Assembly: GCA_028689615.1 (NCBI GenBank)
Contig: JAQVCV010000052.1
Location: forward strand, 1 to 35,410
DNA length: 35,410 nucleotides
Direction: 5' to 3'
Source: Bacteroidales bacterium
GTDB lineage: Bacteria; Bacteroidota; Bacteroidia; Bacteroidales; TTA-H9
Positions 1 to 7,653 of this stretch are shown piece after piece. The notes under the pieces were generated by a model, which was given only the letters and a program-made list of their open reading frames with translations, was not told where the DNA came from and did not search any database. Position 1 is the stretch's first letter. Every line of letters starts with the position of its first letter. A program made the translations under genes and the position numbers.

Positions 1-482
1 GCACCAACCCGAACGATCCGCTGGTTGACTCCATCGAGATCGCCATTCCGCTCACCATGCTCGATGTCAGCCTGACCGACACCATCGGCTTCGCGCTGGA
101 TGCAACCAACACCGCCGACGCGTGGGGATTCTGGCCATTGAAAGCCACCATCGGGCAACCTTCGGGTTGGGGAACATTGCTTTTTAGTCCGGTGGCAACC
201 GGCACGCCGGTTCTGCCAGGCAGCAAAGGGGCGTTGCTGTTTCCAAACCCCGCCGGCAGCGAGTTTAATATCCGTCTTCCGCACCTTGATGACCCCTTGG
301 TATCAGTGACCATGTTCGACTTGCGGGGGCGAATGGTAGCGAGAGAAGAAGTTGAAGCCGTTGAAAGTGGATTGTATAGGATGCAGGCAAGTGAGTTAAT
401 CCCAGGATTCTATTTTGTACAACTTCGCACGAACACCCACAAAGAGATTGTTTCCAAAATTTTTATAACCTATAAGCGATGA
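1..482 (+). CDS. T9SS cargo protein, C-terminal fragment
   Basis: The reading frame is open from the first complete codon at position 3 to a TGA at 480-482, so this is the 3' end of a gene that starts outside the window. The last ~80 residues form a type A T9SS sorting domain: an FPNPAGSEF start, then FDLRGRMV, then a PGFYFVQLR strand and a basic end (KIFITYKR). Family knowledge: such domains take proteins through the T9SS translocon and are cleaved at the surface. The visible upstream part gives no recognisable catalytic motif, so the function of the mature protein is unknown. The stop overlaps the next start (ATGA at 479-482), which suggests translational coupling. Confidence 0.85.
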   Translation, partial: TNPNDPLVDSIEIAIPLTMLDVSLTDTIGFALDATNTADAWGFWPLKATIGQPSGWGTLLFSPVATGTPVLPGSKGALLFPNPAGSEFNIRLPHLDDPLVSVTMFDLRGRMVAREEVEAVESGLYRMQASELIPGFYFVQLRTNTHKEIVSKIFITYKR

Positions 483-946
483 AAAAAAGTGTAATAATGT
501 TTCTTTTCGCCCTTTTTACAGCGAATCTGGTGGCTCAGGACGATTGCCACCATCACGACAAGAAAGCCATTGAGCGCTGTATTGTCACTGGCTATATCAA
601 CGGTATTTTTAACGATCTGAGTGCTGATGCCATCAGGGGTAGTTGGTATCCCGGTTGCGAAATATGTGTCTATCTGCCTCAAAAAGATACCTGTATCAAG
701 CACCCGGTTTCTGCTTTTATCAAACTGGCCGAGAGCCGGCCCGAGCGGGCTCCATTTCCCAAAGTCACCCACCGCTTTAAAGAGATTGTTGTGGCAGGCA
801 GGGCTGCCGTGGCTGTGGTTGAAGTGTTTGCCGAAGGGAAGCCCCTTTATACCGATTTTATGAATCTCTACAAGTTTGAAAAAGGCTGGATGATTGTTAC
901 GAAGACCTTTGCCGACATGAGTTTGGCAGGGCCGGGTAAGGAATAA
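479..946 (+). CDS. Exported NTF2/SnoaL-like (lumazine-binding-type) protein
   Basis: This 155-residue protein starts with a clear signal peptide (MKKSVIMFLFALFTANLVAQ, cleavage near residue 20). The rest fits the NTF2-like fold of the Lumazine_bd_2/SnoaL-like group: helix AIERCIVTGYINGIFN, a region around residues 50-75 with several cysteines, then strands ending in FMNLYKFEKGWMIVTKTF, the typical closing strand pair. A His/Asp-rich stretch (DDCHHHDKK) follows the cleavage site. The start overlaps the preceding stop by 4 bp, so it is probably co-transcribed with the upstream T9SS cargo gene. These folds can be enzymes or binding domains, and nothing here fixes the ligand. The family call is by pattern only. 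Confidence 0.75.
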   Translation: MKKSVIMFLFALFTANLVAQDDCHHHDKKAIERCIVTGYINGIFNDLSADAIRGSWYPGCEICVYLPQKDTCIKHPVSAFIKLAESRPERAPFPKVTHRFKEIVVAGRAAVAVVEVFAEGKPLYTDFMNLYKFEKGWMIVTKTFADMSLAGPGKE

Positions 947-978
947 AGTTTAGATGTTATAACAATTCTATTGGTTCT

Positions 979-2904
979 ATGATGTTGTTCAATAAAGGTA
1001 ACTCAGATTTTCGCAGCCATTTGGTCATGTTGCTGTTTTGCATCTTGTTACACCCCGTTGGGTGGTGTCAGAACCTGGTTGATCCCGTTGCCCCGGTACC
1101 TGCCGGCAGGGTGGGATTGAGAACCCTGTCGGGAACAATTGACAGCATTCTGGAGGCCGAAAACGTTCCTGGGGCAGCGGTAGCTCTCTTCACGGCCGAT
1201 ACCGTCTTTTTTGTCCATTGTTCGGGTTATGCCAACCTGGAAGAGGGGAGGAAGGTTACCCCTTCCACCCTCTTCAGGGTGAGCTCTATAACCAAGTCAT
1301 TCGTAGGTTTGGCTTGTATGAGGCTGGTTTACGAAGGGATGCTGGATCTTTTTTCTCCTGTGGCAAAGCTGGTTCCCGAAATTGCCTGTTACAACCGGTG
1401 GGAGGGCGACTCTCCGCTTCGGGTTGTTCATTTGCTTGAGCATACGGCTGGTTTCAACGATCACCATTTCAGCAATTACAACACTTCCAATCCCGATGTA
1501 CCATTACTTGATGGGCTGATGCGCACCACATCCAACAGGGTGTCGCGATGGAAGCCGGGTAGTGTTTATTCCTACTCGGGCGAAGGTTATCAGGTGGCGG
1601 GCTGCATCATCGAGAAAGTGACCCATCAGCGTTTCGAGCAATTTGTTGACGAACAGGTGTTGAAACCGTTGCAAATGAACCGCTCGTCGATGTTTTTGAC
1701 CCCGGAAGTATTGGATTCACTTGCAACAGGTTACGATAGAGCAAAGATGCCCCAGCCCTATCCTTTTGTTTTTGCCCGTCCGGCTGCCTCTCTTCACGCA
1801 TCGCTTGACGATATGGTGCTGTTTGGTCGTCACCTTCTCAAGGGGTTTCGTGGCGACGGTTTCCCGTTGCTCCCCGACAGTTTGTTTCGCCGTTTCATCA
1901 GGGGGGAGTCCACCGAGGCAGCACGCGCGGGTTACCCGGTTGTGTATGGCAAGGGGATTTCAGTTTTTTCTGAATCGGGACACACCTGGTTCGGCCACAA
2001 CGGATCCGACCCAGGTTTCGCGTCCATGTACAGGGTTTGCCCCGAACTCGGTGTGGGTTTTGTTGTATTAACCAACCGTTTCGATAAGTTCGGCCTTACG
2101 GGAATAACGGCCCTGAAAAGGTCGGTCAACAAGTTCCTCGCATCGTTGTATCCTGTTCCGGTTAAGGCTGTTACCCCTGTTGCCTGTCCCGACGATGTTC
2201 CTGAAGGGGTGTATGTCGCCTGCAACTCCCGTCAGGCTCTTTTTTCGTGGTTCGACTATTTTTTTAATGTGAAATTGATTTCCCGCCACGACGACGGATT
2301 GAGTATTTCCAATTTCCCTTTCGGCGAAAAAGAGAGGATGAGTTTTGTGAGTCGTAACTCGTTTTTTGCGGGCGACGACAGCCTGTCGGTGGCCATGGTA
2401 TTTCGTTCTGCGATGCTTGACCGGCCGTTGCTTGTTATCGGTTACGATTGTTATTGGCAGGTATCGAAGCCGCTGTTGGTGTTTTATTTCATGATAGCAA
2501 CATTGATTGTGGTTGTTATGATAACCACGCTGTTGTCGTATCCCGTACTGGTTGTTGTGGCCACCGTCAGGTGGTTCAGGCGAAGGACCGGGTGGCGTGT
2601 TCTGATCCCTTTTCACGGGTTTTTCTGGGGAATTGTGCTGCTGGTTGTTGGTGTTGAGGCATTCGCGGGTCTTTCGCTTGTTGAGATGGGGCGAAAAAAC
2701 ACCGCCACGCTCGTGTATCAATGGGCTTCGATTCTTTATTTTGTTCTTACTGTTGCTGGCTTTGTGGTGTTGGCGGCAAAGATTGTGAAAGGTGGAAACT
2801 GGTTTGCACGAACGCTGTGGAGCGCTTATGCTGCCCTGATGCTTACTCCCGCTGTTTTTCTGTTGTTTCAGGGGTTAATCGGGCTCAGGTTTTGGCATTT
2901 TTAA
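979..2904 (+). CDS. Serine hydrolase (beta-lactamase/class C esterase family) with C-terminal membrane domain
   Basis: The 641-residue protein has an N-terminal hydrophobic export segment (residues 13-30) and a PF00144-type serine hydrolase domain (about 45-395). The nucleophile motif SxxK is S103-I-T-K106 and the third motif is H340-N-G342. The second motif, usually Y-x-N, reads Y199-S-G201 within YSYSGEGYQVAGCIIE, so the Asn is replaced by Gly. After residue ~465 there are about four hydrophobic membrane spans up to the C-terminus. The catalytic domain probably sits in the periplasm, anchored by this bundle. The family includes D-Ala-D-Ala peptidases, esterases and lactamases, and the substrate is not predictable. 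Start at 979 (ATGATG); the second ATG at 982 is equally possible. Confidence 0.88.
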   Translation: MMLFNKGNSDFRSHLVMLLFCILLHPVGWCQNLVDPVAPVPAGRVGLRTLSGTIDSILEAENVPGAAVALFTADTVFFVHCSGYANLEEGRKVTPSTLFRVSSITKSFVGLACMRLVYEGMLDLFSPVAKLVPEIACYNRWEGDSPLRVVHLLEHTAGFNDHHFSNYNTSNPDVPLLDGLMRTTSNRVSRWKPGSVYSYSGEGYQVAGCIIEKVTHQRFEQFVDEQVLKPLQMNRSSMFLTPEVLDSLATGYDRAKMPQPYPFVFARPAASLHASLDDMVLFGRHLLKGFRGDGFPLLPDSLFRRFIRGESTEAARAGYPVVYGKGISVFSESGHTWFGHNGSDPGFASMYRVCPELGVGFVVLTNRFDKFGLTGITALKRSVNKFLASLYPVPVKAVTPVACPDDVPEGVYVACNSRQALFSWFDYFFNVKLISRHDDGLSISNFPFGEKERMSFVSRNSFFAGDDSLSVAMVFRSAMLDRPLLVIGYDCYWQVSKPLLVFYFMIATLIVVVMITTLLSYPVLVVVATVRWFRRRTGWRVLIPFHGFFWGIVLLVVGVEAFAGLSLVEMGRKNTATLVYQWASILYFVLTVAGFVVLAAKIVKGGNWFARTLWSAYAALMLTPAVFLLFQGLIGLRFWHF

Positions 2905-2971
2905 GTCAATAAGGTATAGCATACGAGCCTCTCCCCGCTTTTCGGAGTTGATTTTAAATTCTATTTGTTTT

Positions 2972-3643
2972 ATGCTTAGAAATCTGTTGTTTTTTTGTGT
3001 GTTTTTATCCACGTTGGCTTCGCCGGGTCAAACGGTTGATTCGACGTTGACAGCTCAACTGCTGACTGTTGCTTCGCTCGACGAACCCTCCGACAGGGAA
3101 CGGCTCTATTGGCAGTTGCCACTTCAAACAATTGATTCAATTGGGGTGAGAGGGGGGATGACTGTTGCCGATGTGGGTGCCGGCGATGGTTATTTCAGTC
3201 TGCGGCTGGCCGTTAAGGTGGGTGAACGGGGTAAAGTGTTTGCAACCGAGATCAGCAGGGAGGCTCTCGAAAAAATCGGGCAAAAGAGCTCTTTAGCTGT
3301 TTTGCAAAACATTGAAACTGTTGAGGGCACTGGCGAGAGTTGTTGTCTGCCCGACAGTTCATGCGATGTGGTATTGATGGTTAACACACTGCATTGCATC
3401 GGGAAAAAGGGTGATTTTTTGCGCTCGGTATCCAGGGCTTTGAAGCGCGGAGGATACGTGGCCGTGGTGCAATGGTCGGTTGCAAAAATGTTGCCTGAAT
3501 TGCCTGGCTGGGCAGGCGACAACCGCGATCAGTTTCTTCCCGGGCCAACCATCGCGCTGTTTGAATCGTGTGGGTTCAAACTGGTTAAAACTATTGATTT
3601 TTTGCCGGTTCAGGATGTGTTCCTGTTTGCCTTAACCCATTGA
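2972..3643 (+). CDS. Class I SAM-dependent methyltransferase with N-terminal export signal
   Basis: The 223-residue product has the SAM-binding motif I DVGAGDGYF (residues 67-75), an acidic residue after the next strand (ATEIS), and the post-motif LKRGGYVAVVQW, the usual Rossmann methyltransferase order. I chose the ATG at 2972. The frame also runs up to a TTG at 2948, but from 2972 the N-terminus is a good signal peptide (MLRNLLFFCVFLSTLASPGQT). An exported methyltransferase is unusual because SAM is cytoplasmic, although proteins of this layout are known in Gram-negative genomes. It lies 3 bp before the permease gene, so the two are likely co-transcribed. The methyl acceptor is unknown. Confidence 0.8.
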   Translation: MLRNLLFFCVFLSTLASPGQTVDSTLTAQLLTVASLDEPSDRERLYWQLPLQTIDSIGVRGGMTVADVGAGDGYFSLRLAVKVGERGKVFATEISREALEKIGQKSSLAVLQNIETVEGTGESCCLPDSSCDVVLMVNTLHCIGKKGDFLRSVSRALKRGGYVAVVQWSVAKMLPELPGWAGDNRDQFLPGPTIALFESCGFKLVKTIDFLPVQDVFLFALTH

Positions 3644-3646
3644 GGC

Positions 3647-4978
3647 ATGATGCAACTAAAACGGAGAATAGGCTTTTTCAGTGCCACGAGTATCGTGGTT
3701 GCCAACATGATCGGCGCCGGGATTTTCACCACCAGTGGTCTGTTGATGAACGATCTGCACCACGGATGGCTGATGCTTCTGGTGTGGTTGGCGGGTGGTT
3801 CGATTGCTTTTTGTGGTGCCCTCTCTTATGGCGAATTGGGAGCCAATTTTCCCAAGGCCGGTGGCGAGTACATCCTTCTGAAGGAACTTTACCATCCGAT
3901 GGTTGGGTTTTTGAGTGGCTGGGTCTCTGTTTTGGTAGGGTTCACGGCCCCGGTGGCTGCTTCCGCCATTGGTTTTTCGTTGTATCTGGCTGCCGGTCTG
4001 CCGGCAAATGTGTCGGGTCACCTGCCCGATAGCCGCGTGGTAGCAAGTGGGATCATCGTTGTTTTTACCCTCGTGCATACGAGTCGCCTGGAGGTGAGTA
4101 CAGGACTGCAGAATATGCTTACCCTGCTGAAGATAGCCATCCTGTCCGCGCTCGTGGTGGTTGGTTTTGGTTATGCTGACTTCACGGGAGTAGTTCCCGC
4201 AACAGGCAAAGACGGGTTGGAATGGCCTTCTGTTTCGGCGATGGGGTTGTCGCTCATGTGGGTCATGTATTCCTACAGCGGGTGGAATGCCTCGGTGTAT
4301 ATCGGGTCAGAGATTCGCGATCCTTTGCGCAACCTGCCACGTTCGCTCCTGGCAGGAACCCTGCTGGTAGTGTTGATCTATCTTCTGATGAATGTTTTGT
4401 ATGTAGCTTCCTGTCCTGCTTCGGAGATGAAAGGGGAGGTGGCCATTGCCGCCAGGTGCTTCTCAAAACTGGCGGGTCGCGATATGGGTGGTCTGGTAGC
4501 GGGTGTGGTCTCCTTCGCGTTGCTCTCTTCGTTGAGTGCCTATTTGTTGATGGGGCCAAGGGTGATTTTTGCTATGGCCGTTGATGGCTTTTTCTTTCGG
4601 TTCGCAGGCATCACCTCGTCAAAGGGTGGGGTACCCTGGGTAGCGGTTCTTTTTCAGGGTGCACTCGCCGTGCTGATGGTTTGGCTTGGCACCTTCGAGC
4701 AGTTGCTCACCTACATGGGATTCTCGCTGGCCATCTTCCCCATCCTTACCGTGGCAGGTTCTTTCATAGCGAGGCTTCGGTTTGGCTATGTTGCCCTGCC
4801 CGGGTTTCCCTTTGTTCAGGTTCTTTTTATTGCCGGCTCCATTTTCGTGCTGATGTGCAGCCTGTTCGAGCGACCTGTAGAGTCGGTGGTGGCGTTGGGT
4901 TCGGTGGTGGCCGGCATCCCGTTTTATTACCTCTTTCGCTTTCGCAAAAGGCTGCCAATGCCATCGGGAAACCAATAG
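3647..4978 (+). CDS. APC-superfamily amino acid permease
   Basis: The protein has 443 residues with about twelve hydrophobic spans and short loops, the normal size for the APC (2.A.3) family. The first span carries the signature ANMIGAGIFTTSG, the unwound helix that binds the substrate amino/carboxyl group in this fold. A later segment, YSYSGWNASVYIGSEIRDP, matches the conserved TM6 region of LAT/AGT-type permeases (aromatic-Ser-Gly-Trp followed by GSEIRDP). It is an inner-membrane transporter that moves amino acids or related compounds by exchange or proton symport. Substrate specificity cannot be read here. It starts 3 bp after the methyltransferase stop; the adjacent second ATG at 3650 could also serve. 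Confidence 0.9.
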   Translation: MMQLKRRIGFFSATSIVVANMIGAGIFTTSGLLMNDLHHGWLMLLVWLAGGSIAFCGALSYGELGANFPKAGGEYILLKELYHPMVGFLSGWVSVLVGFTAPVAASAIGFSLYLAAGLPANVSGHLPDSRVVASGIIVVFTLVHTSRLEVSTGLQNMLTLLKIAILSALVVVGFGYADFTGVVPATGKDGLEWPSVSAMGLSLMWVMYSYSGWNASVYIGSEIRDPLRNLPRSLLAGTLLVVLIYLLMNVLYVASCPASEMKGEVAIAARCFSKLAGRDMGGLVAGVVSFALLSSLSAYLLMGPRVIFAMAVDGFFFRFAGITSSKGGVPWVAVLFQGALAVLMVWLGTFEQLLTYMGFSLAIFPILTVAGSFIARLRFGYVALPGFPFVQVLFIAGSIFVLMCSLFERPVESVVALGSVVAGIPFYYLFRFRKRLPMPSGNQ

Positions 4979-5023
4979 CTGCCAACTAAAAGTCGAAACA
5001 GTCCATTACCAAGGTTGTGCTGG

Positions 5024-5051
5024 TTGCAGAAAAGGTTTCGGCCTATTTTTG
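5024..5051 (+). promoter_or_regulatory. Bacteroidota promoter for the T9SS Asp-box gene
   Basis: TTG at 5024-5026 and TATTTTTG at 5044-5051 are separated by 17 bp, matching the Bacteroidota sigma-A consensus TTG-N17-23-TAnnTTTG. Transcription would start near 5058 and give a leader of about 16 nt before the ATG at 5074. Confidence 0.65.
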
Positions 5052-5073
5052 TATTTTTTAAAACTATTGCACC

Positions 5074-7647
5074 ATGAAAAAGATGCTTATTGTTTGTATT
5101 GCTTTTATTATCTCGTCGTCGCTGTTCTCGCAGGAGTGGCTTCACCAACTGCAAACCGACTCCAACGGGCGCCCTTCCTACAAAGAGGCCTGTGGTTTGG
5201 TGAAAGGCTTGCGTGCAGCAAATCCCGACGCTCCAATCGCTGGCGAGAAACAATTGTTAAGAGCCTCCTTCCTGCTCGAACACCGTATCGACGCCAACGG
5301 GTCTCTCCCCTCGGGTCTCTTCTGGAATGAGTGCAAATCGGTCGTCAGTCAGCGAACCAGAAACAAATCGGAACTCTCGCCCTGGAGCTTCATCGGGCCG
5401 AAGAATTCAACTGTTAAGATCAACACCGGTGTTGTGGGTGGTTCGGGGCGCATCGATTGCATCACTTTTCACCCCACCAACCCCGATCTCTATTACGTGG
5501 GTGCGCCCAGTGGCGGACTGTGGCGAACCACCGACAACGGGATCACCTGGGAGGTGCTCACCGACGATCTGCCCGTGCTGGGGATCAGCGATGTGGACCT
5601 GCATCCCAACGATCCCAATACAATTTTTATTTGCACCGGCACACGCGATGTGTGGTGGGAGACCTATACCATCGGAATTCTGAAATCGGAAGATGGGGGC
5701 GAAACCTGGAATGAAACGGGGCTGCAGTATTCCATCCTTCAAAACCAGGCAGTTCATGAACTGTGGATCAACCCCTCGAACCCCGATTTCATGCTTGCCG
5801 CTGCCAGCAATGGTCTTTACAAGAGTGCTGACGGTGGCGACAACTGGACGTTTGTTCGTGCCGGCAATTTCATGGAACTGGAGCAAATTCCCGGAAATTC
5901 CGACATCGTTTTTGCTACCACTTTCAATTATTCAGGCGGAGCCCGCATCTTTCGATCCGACGATGGCGGGCAGAGTTTCTCCTACATCAACAACGGCATC
6001 CCCACCTCCGATGTAAACCGAATTTCTATTGCCGTAACCCCCGCCGACCCCAACAAAGTGTATGCCCTCTACAGCCGCACTACCGACAACGGTTTTTATG
6101 GTGTTTGGGTGAGCAACGACGCCGGCCTTACCTGGATCGAAGCACCCAACAGCAACAACATGAACCCTTTGGGGTGGCAGCCATCGGGAACTGATGCCGG
6201 CGGTCAGGGCTATTTTACCCTTTCGCTGAGTGTTGACCCTGCCGATCCAATGCACCTCCATGTCGGAGGGGTGAACATCTGGGAATCGCTGAACGGCGGT
6301 GAAACGTGGCAACTTCAGGCACAGTATTACGGCGGTGGCGCCCAATACATTCATGCCGACATTCACACCCTTGCTTACAATCCTTTGAATCAGGAATTTT
6401 ATGCCACAACCGACGGTGGTGTTTACCAGTTGGTAAAACCCGATAACCTTTGGACAAACCGCAGCGACGGCCTGGAAATCATGCAGTTTTACAGGGTAGG
6501 CTTGTTTCATCCCAATCCCGACCGGCTGATGGGAAGTCCGCAGGACAACGGCAGTGTGCTGTTTACCGATACCATTTGTTACGAAGTGAATATGGCCGAA
6601 GCCTGCGACAATTTTTTTGATCCTCTGCACGGCGATACCATGTATTTTGGTGGTTATGCCGCGGGAATCAGGCGCTCGTACAACGGAGGGTTTAACTACA
6701 TCAACATCATACCCCCCGGCGAATCGAAATACCGCTTCAATCCCCCATTCCTGATCCATCCCACCGAGGCCGCCACAATCTATTGCGCCTACAAGGATGT
6801 GTGGAAGAGTACGAACAGGGGAACGCAGTGGACCAATCTTTCCAACGGGTTGGCCAGCGGCGACGATTTCGAGAGTCTTGAGGTGTATTCCAACGACGAC
6901 CGGGTGATTTGGGCAGCCACCTATTCCAATATCTGGCGCACAACCGACGGTGGAGCCACCTGGCAGTTTATCCGCGACGGGCTCCCCACTTACCAGTCGA
7001 TACTCGATATTGCCCTCTCCGACAAGAACCCCGATCACGCGTGGGTGGTGATGGGAAATTTTATTGAAGGACAGAAGGTGTACCGCACCACCGATGGGGG
7101 AGCCACCTGGCAGAATGTTTCCGGGTCGCTGCCCAACGTGCCGACCAATTGCATCACCTACGAACCGGGCTCCAACGATGCCCTCTACGTGGGCAACGAC
7201 ATTGGCGTGTTTTACACCAACAACGACCTGCCCGATTGGATTGATTACAGCCGCGATTTGCCAGCCGTTATTATTGATGAGCTGGAGGTACACAAGCCCA
7301 CCTCCACAGTTGTGGCTGCCACCTATGGCCGTGGTATGTGGAAAAATTCGCTCGCCGACCCGTTGACGGTTTCATCAAAAACCATCAGCGAACCCACGTT
7401 GACCGTCTATCCAAATCCGGCAACCGATCGGATCAATGTTGAATGGCTGCCCCCTGCTCCTGGGAAATTCGACCTTTGGCTTACCGATGCAAGCGGTCGG
7501 GTTGTAATGTCGAAAAGTATTTTTTCAACAGGTATGGACTACCGCACAACCATCAACTGCACCAGTCTTGTCCCCGGGTTGTATGTTCTGCGGATTTTAG
7601 GAAGCAACTATTCCAACGATCATAAAATTTCTATTATTAATCGCTGA
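5074..7647 (+). CDS. T9SS-secreted Asp-box (BNR/VPS10-sortilin-like) beta-propeller protein
   Basis: The 857-residue protein has a signal peptide (MKKMLIVCIAFIISSSLFSQ). It contains about nine Asp-box-like repeats of the form S/T-x-D-x-G-x-T-W, for example near residues 150, 205, 250, 294, 404, 578, 622 and 671. These repeats close propeller blades in sialidases, sortilins and plant photosystem-assembly factors. The type A T9SS sorting domain spans 776-857 (VYPNPATDRINVEW to HKISIINR). It should be exported by Sec, sent through T9SS and anchored or released at the surface. No sialidase catalytic set (FRIP arginine, Tyr/Glu pair) is evident, so binding or polysaccharide recognition is as likely as hydrolysis. 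The next gene starts 6 bp later and is probably in the same transcript. Confidence 0.9.
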   Translation: MKKMLIVCIAFIISSSLFSQEWLHQLQTDSNGRPSYKEACGLVKGLRAANPDAPIAGEKQLLRASFLLEHRIDANGSLPSGLFWNECKSVVSQRTRNKSELSPWSFIGPKNSTVKINTGVVGGSGRIDCITFHPTNPDLYYVGAPSGGLWRTTDNGITWEVLTDDLPVLGISDVDLHPNDPNTIFICTGTRDVWWETYTIGILKSEDGGETWNETGLQYSILQNQAVHELWINPSNPDFMLAAASNGLYKSADGGDNWTFVRAGNFMELEQIPGNSDIVFATTFNYSGGARIFRSDDGGQSFSYINNGIPTSDVNRISIAVTPADPNKVYALYSRTTDNGFYGVWVSNDAGLTWIEAPNSNNMNPLGWQPSGTDAGGQGYFTLSLSVDPADPMHLHVGGVNIWESLNGGETWQLQAQYYGGGAQYIHADIHTLAYNPLNQEFYATTDGGVYQLVKPDNLWTNRSDGLEIMQFYRVGLFHPNPDRLMGSPQDNGSVLFTDTICYEVNMAEACDNFFDPLHGDTMYFGGYAAGIRRSYNGGFNYINIIPPGESKYRFNPPFLIHPTEAATIYCAYKDVWKSTNRGTQWTNLSNGLASGDDFESLEVYSNDDRVIWAATYSNIWRTTDGGATWQFIRDGLPTYQSILDIALSDKNPDHAWVVMGNFIEGQKVYRTTDGGATWQNVSGSLPNVPTNCITYEPGSNDALYVGNDIGVFYTNNDLPDWIDYSRDLPAVIIDELEVHKPTSTVVAATYGRGMWKNSLADPLTVSSKTISEPTLTVYPNPATDRINVEWLPPAPGKFDLWLTDASGRVVMSKSIFSTGMDYRTTINCTSLVPGLYVLRILGSNYSNDHKISIINR

Positions 7648-7653
7648 TAAGTC

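Noticed and set aside
2068..2721. Minus-strand open frame of 217 codons
   Set aside because: It lies antisense to the serine hydrolase and shows low-complexity, His/Arg-rich composition without a family match.
5932..7293. Long minus-strand open frame (453 codons)
   Set aside because: It is antisense to the Asp-box T9SS gene, whose frame has a signal peptide, repeats and a sorting domain; the antisense product has no recognisable domain.
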